A DNA stretch of 64,000 nucleotides, taken from the NCBI RefSeq assembly GCF_014467015.1, contig NZ_CP058559.1:930001-994000 (forward strand), written 5' to 3'. The translations under genes and the position numbers were made by a program. Below, piece by piece: positions 10,049 to 19,241 of this stretch (position 1 is its first letter; every line of letters begins with the position of its first letter). Origin of the DNA: Alkalicella caledoniensis. Lineage in GTDB: Bacteria; Bacillota; Proteinivoracia; Proteinivoracales; Proteinivoracaceae. Below the pieces are notes generated by a model. It saw only the letters and a list, made by a program, of their open reading frames with translations. It did not search any database and was not told the DNA's origin.

Positions 10049-13000
10049 ATAATGAATCAATAACTGACAACAAATTCTGATAGGTATCCACATCATGATA
10101 CTTCACTTCACTTGTAGACAACTCATTAAATAGCTTCTTTGCACAGGTAATCTTAGCTTGTTCTATCGGTCTCAATTGAAGGCTATCCATTGTGCCTTTC
10201 GTTTCTGCTATGAAGAAAATATGTTTTACAGCACCTTTCTTAAATGAAATCGCCCAGTCTGGTGAATACTTCCCAACTGGAGTCGGGATATAAAAACCAC
10301 GAGGTCCTCTTGGAAGTTTGGCATAAACTACTACTTCATCTGCGCTATCCAAGTCCTCGGCAAACCGTCTTTCAATGCTATCTGTCGCTGTTCCGTCTGT
10401 AAAAATATAATCCTGTATGGCATGTTTAGCTTTAAAGGCTTTAGCATACTCGTCAGAAGCACGACTCATATTGAAAATATCCTGTGAATAGGGTTCCTCT
10501 GCACTTGGGGTGTAGGTGATATGTTCTACCACAACCGCTGCCTTTTGGCGATTAATGATATCAGCTACTTTAGAAATGAATTCTTCAGGATTCTCCCTAA
10601 ACAGCCATAGTTTATCTTGCTTCATTCCTGACAATATTGCTGCTGCAGAACGTCGTGTTAGTGTTGTAGCTTCAGCAATTTTACCAACGAGATCATATTC
10701 AGCAAAACTCCCTTGTGCACGATCAAGTTTTTTTGTAACTGTGTGCTCCACATTGAACTCTGTACCAGTTTGTTCGCCTCTTGTTAAGGTGTATGTCAAC
10801 TTGGATACTCGTAATTCACTATTGATAGCAACGATTGACTTTTTAATAAGCTCTTCACTATTAAAATCTACAGAATATGCATATCTTTTGTTGATTTTTT
10901 CCCATAGTTCCTTAAAGTCTTTCCAGTTTTCATTCAATGGATTTTCTTTGACTTTGGTTTCATGAGCATTTCCAGCCATTTCTTTGAGGATGCTCGGATC
11001 AAATATTGCCTGCACAAGCTTGTGGATGTTTTCTCCAAGCGGCTCTAACTCTGGCTTAAGTGGCGCAAAACTACCTAGTTCAGCTGCAGCTCTATAGGTA
11101 TCGGTCACACTACCATTATCATCGACATAATCATTACGAACAAGATAATTGTATACTGCTGTAGCTTCTGCGACTGTAATTGAATGCGTATCATCCCCAA
11201 TCACAACATTCTTACCGGCAAAATAGTCTACACTGGCTTTTGTTGGTCGCTCATAAAGGTCAGATTTAATTTCTTTCTGCAAATCTGCTACAAACCCAGC
11301 ATAACTTTCACTTGCGACAACTGTCAGTACATTCAAACCATGCACAAGGGTTTCTCCGCAAGCATCAAGGTCTTGTCTCTCTCCCGTTTCATTGACACAA
11401 AGACGCAATCCTCGTCCTACTTCTTGTCTTTTTGCAGTTGCGTTATCTGAATGCTTCAACGTACATATCTGGAACACATTAGGATTATCCCAGCCTTCTC
11501 TAAGTGCAGAGTGTGAGAAAATAAATCTTGTAGGTTCTTCAAATGCTAATAATCTTTCCTTATTTTTTAATATGAGATCATAGGCACTAATATCATCCGA
11601 AAATTCGCTCCCACGCTTAACTTTACTATCAATTGCTCTACCTTTCTTATCTATAGAAAAATACCCTTTGTGCGTTTCTGTAGTATCAATCCCTCTTAAA
11701 TATTTTTGATAATCCGTGGGGAAAAGAGTTAGTCGCTCATTCAAGGCAGCATTATACTCTTCCTCGAAAATCTTACCGTACTCACTCACAATTTCATTTC
11801 CATCATCATCGTACTGGCGATACTTCGCTACTTCATCAATAAAAAAAAGTGATAGACATTTGATGCCTTGTTCAAATAGCTTCTCTTCTTTATCAAAGTG
11901 GGAAGCGATTGTCTCGCGGATTTGAATTCTACGAATATCATCTTCATTTACGTTTCCACTCGCTTCACCAGGCTCCAAAGTATCTCCATTTGAAAATGTC
12001 ACCATGGAGCGAATCGGATCTACTTCAGCAATGGAGATACCCTTATACTCCTCCAGGCCATTAGATGCCGTATACAAACTGTCCCCCACACTCAGCAGTT
12101 GCATCTCTCTTTTAATACCACTTCCACGCTTTACTTCAAATTCCAAGCGAGCACGGGGCGGCTTCTTACGATCAATGACAATGGCAGCAAGATACATATA
12201 TCGATTAGTTCCACTGAGATTCTTAAGATCAAATCCTTTCACCTCAATTTTCTTAACCAGCTTCTTTTTGAAAGCATCAAGTGCATCTAAAACATATATA
12301 AGGTTATGGGATGTTTTATGAGTGGCTGAAAAATTCAAAGAGAATAACGGATTGAAGTTCTTTTTTAGCGCATTCTGAGTTGCTGCTCCACCCATCTTTT
12401 GAGGCTCATCCAGAATAATGATGGGTCGGTTCGCCTTTATAACATCAATTGGGCGACGGGAACCAAACTCGTCACGTTTCGTGTAGATAATACGAGCCGC
12501 CTCATTTCCTTTTCTACCTTCAACATTCTTTTCCTCGTTCATCGTTGTATTAAAGGCCTGGGTATTAATTATCATTACATTGATTCCAGAGCTTTGTGAA
12601 TACTCATCAAGCTGGTGTAAATTCGAAGAGTTGTACACAAAGAACCGAGCTTTAATACCATATAGCTCCATGAAGTGTTCTTGTGTCATTTCAAAAGACT
12701 TCTTGACACCTTCACGAATTGCGATGCTAGGCACTACAACGATAAATTTACTCCAACCATAAGCCTTATATAATTCAAACATTGTCTTAATGTAGACATA
12801 GGTTTTACCAGTACCAGTTTCCATCTCAACATCTAAAGATACGAGACCCAGACCATCTTCCAGAGCAGATGAATTCTTTATATTATTAGCAGTCTGTATG
12901 GCGCGTATATTTTTCAGCAATTGGTCTTTACTTAATTCTATATCTGCATTACGATAACCCGTTTCATATTCAGAGTCTTGCTCATCTAAAGTGGTCTGTA

Positions 13001-13124
13001 CGTTCCGTTTGCCTATATCTCGACGATATTTTAAGAATCCTTGTTTTGGCTGTCCGTTAAATACTTTGACAATACTTTCTGTAGCCTCTAATTGGAAGGG
13101 TTGTATCTTGAACTTAAACTTCAT
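10047..13124 (-). CDS. res: Type III-like restriction subunit (helicase plus nuclease)
   Basis: 1025 residues. Superfamily 2 helicase motifs are visible: GTGKT at 104-108, the DEPQ box at 239-242, and HSALREGWDNPNVF with QEVGRGLRL further on. The C-terminal PD-(D/E)xK nuclease is seen as PDW (D956) and ETK (E974, K976). This is the arrangement of type III Res proteins, which act as a complex with Mod. The ATG follows the mod stop without a gap (TAAATG), with GGAGGG inside the end of mod, so the two are co-translated. All motif residues needed for activity appear present. Confidence 0.9.
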   Translation of the reverse strand: MKFKFKIQPFQLEATESIVKVFNGQPKQGFLKYRRDIGKRNVQTTLDEQDSEYETGYRNADIELSKDQLLKNIRAIQTANNIKNSSALEDGLGLVSLDVEMETGTGKTYVYIKTMFELYKAYGWSKFIVVVPSIAIREGVKKSFEMTQEHFMELYGIKARFFVYNSSNLHQLDEYSQSSGINVMIINTQAFNTTMNEEKNVEGRKGNEAARIIYTKRDEFGSRRPIDVIKANRPIIILDEPQKMGGAATQNALKKNFNPLFSLNFSATHKTSHNLIYVLDALDAFKKKLVKKIEVKGFDLKNLSGTNRYMYLAAIVIDRKKPPRARLEFEVKRGSGIKREMQLLSVGDSLYTASNGLEEYKGISIAEVDPIRSMVTFSNGDTLEPGEASGNVNEDDIRRIQIRETIASHFDKEEKLFEQGIKCLSLFFIDEVAKYRQYDDDGNEIVSEYGKIFEEEYNAALNERLTLFPTDYQKYLRGIDTTETHKGYFSIDKKGRAIDSKVKRGSEFSDDISAYDLILKNKERLLAFEEPTRFIFSHSALREGWDNPNVFQICTLKHSDNATAKRQEVGRGLRLCVNETGERQDLDACGETLVHGLNVLTVVASESYAGFVADLQKEIKSDLYERPTKASVDYFAGKNVVIGDDTHSITVAEATAVYNYLVRNDYVDDNGSVTDTYRAAAELGSFAPLKPELEPLGENIHKLVQAIFDPSILKEMAGNAHETKVKENPLNENWKDFKELWEKINKRYAYSVDFNSEELIKKSIVAINSELRVSKLTYTLTRGEQTGTEFNVEHTVTKKLDRAQGSFAEYDLVGKIAEATTLTRRSAAAILSGMKQDKLWLFRENPEEFISKVADIINRQKAAVVVEHITYTPSAEEPYSQDIFNMSRASDEYAKAFKAKHAIQDYIFTDGTATDSIERRFAEDLDSADEVVVYAKLPRGPRGFYIPTPVGKYSPDWAISFKKGAVKHIFFIAETKGTMDSLQLRPIEQAKITCAKKLFNELSTSEVKYHDVDTYQNLLSVIDSL

Positions 13125-15071
13125 TTACAATACCCTCCTTATGGTACTTGGACTATATGTGTTGAAAATCTGCTCAACATTTACTAGAGCACTATCATTC
13201 ATAAAGCTACTGTCTCGAAATACAGCATAATAAGGTTGTTTCTTAGCAATTTCAGTAATCATGGCAGTATCAACTCTATCAAAGCATGCAATCAGGTAGT
13301 TATCATTAACATTGTACACATTCCCACTCTGCTCAATTTTAGCAGAAAGTGGAATGCCTAGATCAAGCATTACCTGGAACAATAAATCTTCATTAGTCCG
13401 ATCAGGTTTGATGTTATCCATAAAGCCTTCCAAATTGAATCCCATTTGTGAATATTCTTCAGGCGTGTAATAAACCTCTTTCATGTTACTGCTATCTAAT
13501 TTTAATACTCGGAAACCAGTATCAAGGTTTTGAGTTGTTAAACCAGCTTCTTCTTTTATCTTTGCTCCGGCACGACGAATGCGTTCTTTTCCGATTTCAC
13601 AGATATTCTTAAAACCAGATTTATATGCTACTGATTTTTCATCACAAGGTTCAGGTAATTGAACCATAATATATTTACGCTTTCCACCATCTTCTGAATT
13701 ATTCTGCATCACAGCATGAGCTGTAGTTGAAGAACCTGAAAAGAAATCTAAAACGATATCACCATCATTAGCATGAATGTTTACGATTTGTTTTAACATG
13801 TCCAAAGGTTTAGGATTTTCGAAGATTAATGATCCAAAAACTTTTTTTTGCCACCTAGTATCCACAGAGCTGTCAAAATACCAAAAATTATCCGGAACCA
13901 TAAGATCATCGATTTCTATATAATCTTTTAATCCAGGAGGTGTTGAATCATCCCCATACCAAATCAAGTCTAACTCCTGTAACCTCTCTAATTCTTCTAA
14001 TGATTTACCCCAACCACGCCTAGGGATAGTACAATTCTTACCTGTAGTTGGGTTAATAATTGTATAATTTTTGGGTCCATTCTCACGAGACAAATCAGCA
14101 TCTTTAAATACGCCTTTTTCATCCACCTTATTCCATCTACTTAGATGTGCATACTTTGGTCTTGTGTAAAGCTCTTTAATTTCTTCAGTAATTTCATCTA
14201 GTGATAATCCTTTTCTCTTAAGCTGCTCAAATTTAGTTGCTATATCTCTAGATCCTTTTTTTTGAATTCTCCACACAGTTTCACTTATATTGGTTTTTGA
14301 TTTAGCATAGATGAGCATATATTCCGTTGTTACTCCGATCAGTTTTGTTTGATTCTTCATAGAGTTGTTTTTATGAATTACTCTAGCAATGAAATTATGT
14401 TCCCCAAATATTTCATCACATATTTTTTTTAAGTTATCAACCTCATTATCATCAATGCTTATGAAAATTACGCCATCTTCAGCTAAAACATCTCTTGCTA
14501 CACGTAATCGAGGATACAGCATATTTAGCCAGTCAGTATGGTACCGTCCATTGCTATTGAAGTTTGATGTAAGGCGATTACCTTGATCATCATACTGACT
14601 ATCTCGATGCAAGAACTCGTCCGTTTCTTCGGTAAAGTGATCCTCATAAATAAAGTCTTTCCCCGTATTATATGGAGGGTCGATATAAATCATTTTTACT
14701 CTATTTAAATAGGTTTCTCGTAGTAACTTCAACACGTCAAGATTGTCTCCTTCAATATAAAGGTTCTCTGTTTTATCAAAGTCTACGCTTTCCTCTCTAG
14801 AAGGTCGTAAAGTGGCAGCTATTGGAGCATTTGCTAAAAGAACTGATTTTTTCTTATCTGGCCAGGTAAACTGGTACCTCTCTTCTTTTCCTGAAACCAC
14901 ATGGGTGTTTATTTCTTGGGCCAGAACCTCTGCATCTATAGCTCGAATAACCTCTCCATTTTCATCTACTGTTTCTGTCACTGCATTTGGAAACATTTTT
15001 GCTAGAGCACTGAAATTAGCATCTGCAATATTAGCTGTGTGCATAGTTAACTTATCTTGTTTTTCCATCAT
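13125..15071 (-). CDS. mod: Type III-like DNA adenine methyltransferase
   Basis: 648 residues. The catalytic motif DPPY (131-134, in MIYIDPPYNTGK) comes before the AdoMet-binding motif DFFSGS (442-447). This is the order of beta-class N6-adenine methyltransferases and of type III Mod proteins. The long middle segment between them is the usual place of the target recognition domain. The start overlaps the stop of the DUF4391 gene (TAATGATG), and the stop abuts the res start, so the three form a tightly coupled unit. It should both methylate the recognition site and provide specificity for Res. Confidence 0.92.
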   Translation of the reverse strand: MMEKQDKLTMHTANIADANFSALAKMFPNAVTETVDENGEVIRAIDAEVLAQEINTHVVSGKEERYQFTWPDKKKSVLLANAPIAATLRPSREESVDFDKTENLYIEGDNLDVLKLLRETYLNRVKMIYIDPPYNTGKDFIYEDHFTEETDEFLHRDSQYDDQGNRLTSNFNSNGRYHTDWLNMLYPRLRVARDVLAEDGVIFISIDDNEVDNLKKICDEIFGEHNFIARVIHKNNSMKNQTKLIGVTTEYMLIYAKSKTNISETVWRIQKKGSRDIATKFEQLKRKGLSLDEITEEIKELYTRPKYAHLSRWNKVDEKGVFKDADLSRENGPKNYTIINPTTGKNCTIPRRGWGKSLEELERLQELDLIWYGDDSTPPGLKDYIEIDDLMVPDNFWYFDSSVDTRWQKKVFGSLIFENPKPLDMLKQIVNIHANDGDIVLDFFSGSSTTAHAVMQNNSEDGGKRKYIMVQLPEPCDEKSVAYKSGFKNICEIGKERIRRAGAKIKEEAGLTTQNLDTGFRVLKLDSSNMKEVYYTPEEYSQMGFNLEGFMDNIKPDRTNEDLLFQVMLDLGIPLSAKIEQSGNVYNVNDNYLIACFDRVDTAMITEIAKKQPYYAVFRDSSFMNDSALVNVEQIFNTYSPSTIRRVL

Positions 15072-15679
15072 TACACTCCTTTAAGTTGTTCTTTCAACTG
15101 TTTTATTTCTTCTACTAGATCCCATTTTCGTCTAGGCTGTCTTTCATTCATTGCCTTTCTTTCAAGTGAAGCTATTTGTTTCTTGAGTTTCTCTTTGAAC
15201 TCATTCTGAATAATAACTTCATCAAGACCTTTTCCGCCTATCGGTTCTATCCCAGCAATGTCAGCAACAAGCGAATCCCATGTAGCTTTTAAGTTTAGAC
15301 CCTTAAGTTTAAACCTCCATTCATCGATAGGTCTGTTATCTGACATTAGTACTCTATTAGCCCGATGAACTGCGAATTTTACTGTATCCTCATACTGCAA
15401 CGCAAAAAGCATGTTCTGATCAATTAGCTTTGATAAAAGGATGATGTTCTTTTTATCGCAACCCATTGTCTTCATCTGAACTAAAATAATGTAAATAGCT
15501 GCAACCTCTTCATCTGCAACGATACTCACTGTTTGAGGAGAAATCTCAGCAACAATTGAAAGGCGATTGATTTGTTCATCAAACAGCTTTCTGTCAGATG
15601 CACTAGGTTTAAACTTATCAAAGATTGCTTTCTTAGGAAGCTGTTTATTTATTTCAGTAGATTTAGGTAATCCAAACAT
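15071..15679 (-). CDS. DUF4391 protein linked to the restriction genes
   Basis: 202 residues; the N-terminal pattern (LPKKAIFDKF, FDEQINRL) is that of the DUF4391 family. The C-terminal 40 residues are strongly charged and likely helical or coiled coil (KEKLKKQIASLERKA). DUF4391 genes are commonly found between a helicase gene and type III-like mod and res genes, as here. No biochemical role is known to me. The size and acidic/basic patches allow an adaptor that ties the helicase to the Mod-Res complex, but this is speculation. Confidence 0.8.
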   Translation of the reverse strand: MFGLPKSTEINKQLPKKAIFDKFKPSASDRKLFDEQINRLSIVAEISPQTVSIVADEEVAAIYIILVQMKTMGCDKKNIILLSKLIDQNMLFALQYEDTVKFAVHRANRVLMSDNRPIDEWRFKLKGLNLKATWDSLVADIAGIEPIGGKGLDEVIIQNEFKEKLKKQIASLERKAMNERQPRRKWDLVEEIKQLKEQLKGV

Positions 15680-15688
15680 TTTACCCCA

Positions 15689-18600
15689 TCACCTCACATT
15701 CACGAAACAGACCAGCTCAAAATCATCTAATCCATCAATTGTGTTCTCTGCTAATGATATTTGCTTTCCGGAAAGGAAACTATCGATTGAGTCATCCTCA
15801 TTGAGATCCACAATAGACTTGACAGCAAAATATAATAGGTCTGAATAGTGCCGCATATTTCTACCGTCTTTCGTTTCGGCGTTGAACTGCTTGCAAAGGT
15901 CAAGCAGCGGCTCTGATTTCCCTTTACAAAGCTGGCGAAATACATCGAGAAGCTTTTTCGGTTGAAGGTGGTCAATATGGACCACTGAACCGTCACGCAC
16001 ATATACCATATAAAATGGGTGTAGTTGATTTTTATTGTGGTGATTTATGCTCGTGTTTATATTCTTTAGGATAAAGATAGTTCCCTTTGGAGTGCTCTCA
16101 TTTCCGTTTACCACCGCATGAAGTCCAAAGGGTACTTTATCCAGATTATCATGCTTCTTAACATAATCTAGAAGATCAAGCCTAAACTCATTTAGCCCTA
16201 GATCCATTATGGAAACACCACTTTGCATATCTTCGATATCAACTACTTCATTTTGCAATTTTTCAAGTTGGGCTTTACGATATTCCAGGTCTCCCAGTTC
16301 CTCTGGATCGATTGGATTATCGTCACCTGTTGAAGTCATAACAGAAGCTTTCATCCGGGTCTCAACTCGACCTTTTAATTCGAGATATTTATCCAGGCCA
16401 ATATTAGGCCAGAAATTAACGAGCTGGATGGTTTCATTTTGACTGCCAATACGGTCAACTCGACCAAAACGCTGAATAATCCGGACTGGATTCCAGTGTA
16501 TATCATAGTTTACACAGTAATCACAATCCTGTAAGTTTTGACCCTCAGAAATACAGTCTGTAGCGATGAGTATATCTATCTCAACTGGCTTATTGGGCAT
16601 TAGTAATTCTTTATCTTTAGAGCGTGGTGAAAATAGCGTAAGGATTGTATTCATATCCGTACGTGGAAGCTTCACTGTAGTTCTTCCATCCGTTGTTCCT
16701 GTAATCATTGCTGTATGAAGCCCAAATCTCTCTTTGACAATCGGCGCTATCTGAGCATACAAATAATCTACCGTATCGGAGAATGCAGAAAAGATAAGTA
16801 CCTTTTTGTTATTCTCATTGAAAGGACTCTGAATCTTTTCAGCAATCAAATCAACCAATGTTTGTAATTTAGTGTCATGTTCAGGAGTAATGTCACGAAT
16901 CATAGAAGATAAAAGCTGGAGTATTTCCGAATCCTCTGATAGCTTCTCCCTCCAGGTAATATAATCCATGTCCCCGAGATCAATATCAATCTTCTTAGCA
17001 TTGTTTCCAAAGAATGTCGTATTTCGGTCATCTCCATCAAAGTCAGTTTCTACAATCTCTCGGGCGTTAAATATCTGTCTATTTCCATGCTTATATGCAT
17101 CAATAGCCTCTATGGTTCCATTAATGAGCTGACGAACCCTTTCTAGTGTAATACTGAAAGAAACAACAGAACTCTCAAGTCTTTTCAAGAGATTAATAGA
17201 CATCAACCTGCGAATACCAATCTCACGTCCAGCACGATCAATATTGACGTTTGAATCTATGTACTTATGCCGCCTACTATCAAGCAAGAAATCAGTTGGT
17301 ATATAAACAGAAAGATTAAGTTTCATAAGCAGATCATAGATTTCGTCATAATCAATTGCGCCTGATAGATTAGTGAGCTTTGGCCTTAGTGCCAGTGGCT
17401 TAAGTCGTTCTGGGAATTTCCCAATAGCTTCAATATTATAATACTTCTCGATGTGTTTTCTTGATCGAGCTATGGTTACACTATCAAGCATGGTAAAGAA
17501 ATCGAAGTCAAGTGAGCGTAATAGATTCTCTGTGGTTCTCTCTTCTGGGTCCAGTTTGCTCCATTTATTGAAAGCGGTTTGCGCGCCACGGAATATGACA
17601 TCGATTGGCTTTGCAGTATCAAGCTTGTCATTAATTAAAGCAGGATTACCTTCATATGCAAGTTCAAGCTGGTGCCTCAAATCAGAAAAACCATTGTTGA
17701 CAGGTGTTGCAGAAAGCATAAGAACTTTGGTTTTTACACCCTGTCTGATCACTTTATTTAATAATTGCAGATACCGGTTTTCTCTTTTGTTATCACCACG
17801 GCCTGAGTAATCACCGCCATTTCGGAAGTTATGACTCTCGTCAATGACAACCAGATCATAGTTACTCCAATTCAGTTTCCCTAAATCAATATTTCCAGAC
17901 TTCCCATGTTCTCGTGACAAGTCGGTATGATAGAGAACATCATATCGTAACCGATCTGCTGCAATAGGATTATTAAGATAGTTTTCTTTAAATGTAAGCC
18001 AGTTATCTCCCAGTTTCTTTGGGCAAAGCACAAGCACATTTCTATTTCGTAGTTCGTAATATTTAATAACAGCAAGGGCAGTAAACGTTTTACCTAAACC
18101 AACGCTATCCGCAAGAATACATCCGTTAAAATTCTCTAGCTTATTGATTATTGCAAGAACAGCATCTTGTTGAAAATCATAGAGTTTCCCCCAAATTTTG
18201 GACTCTTTAAATCCTGTGGCCTCATTTGGTAATACATCCTCATTAATATCAGCCAGGAACTCATTGAAAATATTATAAATAGCAACAAAATAGACAAACT
18301 CAGGTGAGTTTTCATTATATGCTGCTGTGATGCCATCAATCACCTGGTCTGTTACGTCCTGCAAAAGATTCTTGTCATTCCAGATCTGATCAAACATTTT
18401 CACGTATTCATCCGCAAGTGGTGTATCAATTCGATTTACAAGGCTCATAATGTTGTTCCCACGTTCACAGCCTAGATCTGCAGTGGTAAATGAGTTTAGT
18501 GGCGAATAAGCTATAGATTCGTCAGGCTTTACCACGCTGAGAAAGCTTCCAATAGAACCACCGGTTACGTTGGATCGAAAGTTCACTTTTCTACGAATCC

Positions 18601-18919
18601 AATCAGCGCATTCACGAGCAATTGCCTTTTGATTTAGTTCATTTCGCAGTTTGACTTCAAACTCTGTTCCATACAAAGAACGCTCTCGATTAAGCTGCGG
18701 AATATAGAACTCACGCTTTTCTCTGGAAGTTTTCTCATTCAGAAATGTAGGAGAGGTAAAAATAAAGCGCAATTCTTCCACGCCATCTAGTTGCTTTCTC
18801 AAAGCTTCATAAGCATAAATAGAAAAGCAGGCTGCAGCTATTGAAATTTTATCCCCTTTTGAGACTGTTTTTGACAGATCGTCTTTCACGGTTTTATTCA
18901 CATTATCGAGAACTTGCAT
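15689..18919 (-). CDS. SNF2-type helicase with PLD-like N-terminal domain
   Basis: 1076 residues. Residues 1-150 resemble a phospholipase D-like domain with a degenerate active site: the region ending in NSFTTADLG keeps the NFT-like part, but no HxK is visible. A superfamily 2/SNF2 motor follows, with GLGKT at 274-278, DESH at 360-363, SEGQNLQDCDYCVNYD, and the motif VI region RFGRVDRIGSQNE. The C-terminal ~250 residues are uncharacterised. The gene ends 9 bases before the DUF4391 start. Its constant partnership with DUF4391, Mod and Res suggests it is part of one defence complex, acting as translocase or remodeller on foreign DNA. Confidence 0.85.
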   Translation of the reverse strand: MQVLDNVNKTVKDDLSKTVSKGDKISIAAACFSIYAYEALRKQLDGVEELRFIFTSPTFLNEKTSREKREFYIPQLNRERSLYGTEFEVKLRNELNQKAIARECADWIRRKVNFRSNVTGGSIGSFLSVVKPDESIAYSPLNSFTTADLGCERGNNIMSLVNRIDTPLADEYVKMFDQIWNDKNLLQDVTDQVIDGITAAYNENSPEFVYFVAIYNIFNEFLADINEDVLPNEATGFKESKIWGKLYDFQQDAVLAIINKLENFNGCILADSVGLGKTFTALAVIKYYELRNRNVLVLCPKKLGDNWLTFKENYLNNPIAADRLRYDVLYHTDLSREHGKSGNIDLGKLNWSNYDLVVIDESHNFRNGGDYSGRGDNKRENRYLQLLNKVIRQGVKTKVLMLSATPVNNGFSDLRHQLELAYEGNPALINDKLDTAKPIDVIFRGAQTAFNKWSKLDPEERTTENLLRSLDFDFFTMLDSVTIARSRKHIEKYYNIEAIGKFPERLKPLALRPKLTNLSGAIDYDEIYDLLMKLNLSVYIPTDFLLDSRRHKYIDSNVNIDRAGREIGIRRLMSINLLKRLESSVVSFSITLERVRQLINGTIEAIDAYKHGNRQIFNAREIVETDFDGDDRNTTFFGNNAKKIDIDLGDMDYITWREKLSEDSEILQLLSSMIRDITPEHDTKLQTLVDLIAEKIQSPFNENNKKVLIFSAFSDTVDYLYAQIAPIVKERFGLHTAMITGTTDGRTTVKLPRTDMNTILTLFSPRSKDKELLMPNKPVEIDILIATDCISEGQNLQDCDYCVNYDIHWNPVRIIQRFGRVDRIGSQNETIQLVNFWPNIGLDKYLELKGRVETRMKASVMTSTGDDNPIDPEELGDLEYRKAQLEKLQNEVVDIEDMQSGVSIMDLGLNEFRLDLLDYVKKHDNLDKVPFGLHAVVNGNESTPKGTIFILKNINTSINHHNKNQLHPFYMVYVRDGSVVHIDHLQPKKLLDVFRQLCKGKSEPLLDLCKQFNAETKDGRNMRHYSDLLYFAVKSIVDLNEDDSIDSFLSGKQISLAENTIDGLDDFELVCFVNVR

Positions 18920-18954
18920 ATCTTTCCCCCCTCAATTTTTAGATTAACTTTTAT

Positions 18955-19146
18955 TTACTCTATCTCAGCACTTTTACCACTCTCTACCCAAGCATCAACT
19001 TCAGATATTTTAAACTTGTACTGTTTCCCTACTCTACGGTATGGTATAACATCTTTTTTTATCCAATTTCGAATTGTATCTTTGCTTACACCGAGATGTT
19101 CAGCGATTTCTTCAAGGCTTGACCATCTTTCAGGTTCATTAGTCAT
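18955..19146 (-). CDS. Small excisionase-type helix-turn-helix DNA-binding protein
   Basis: 63 residues with the winged HTH pattern of the excisionase/HTH_17 family: WSSLEEIAEHLGVSKDTIRNW (helix-turn-helix) followed by PYRRVGKQYKF (wing). It lies 36 bases upstream of the helicase gene on the same strand. Proteins of this type act either as recombination directionality factors or as local regulators. Its position inside the defence operon, far from the recombinases, favours regulation of the downstream restriction block. An Xis role cannot be excluded. Confidence 0.75.
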   Translation of the reverse strand: MTNEPERWSSLEEIAEHLGVSKDTIRNWIKKDVIPYRRVGKQYKFKISEVDAWVESGKSAEIE

Positions 19147-19241
19147 TTTCGTTCCTCCCTATTAAATAAAAAGACAATTTTGTAATGCTGATTTTCATCG
19201 CAATTTCGTATATTAATTTTGCACTCATAGGCTATGCCAAT

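Noticed and set aside
7818-18919. DISARM or BREX system
   Set aside because: A SNF2 helicase and a methyltransferase are present, but there is no DrmA/DrmB pair, no PglZ, no BrxC/L-type gene; the methyltransferase and nuclease are type III-like.
18955-19146. The 63-residue HTH protein as the phage repressor
   Set aside because: It is of the excisionase/HTH_17 type and lacks a dimerisation or protease-like domain; it is better placed as a regulator of the restriction block or a directionality factor.
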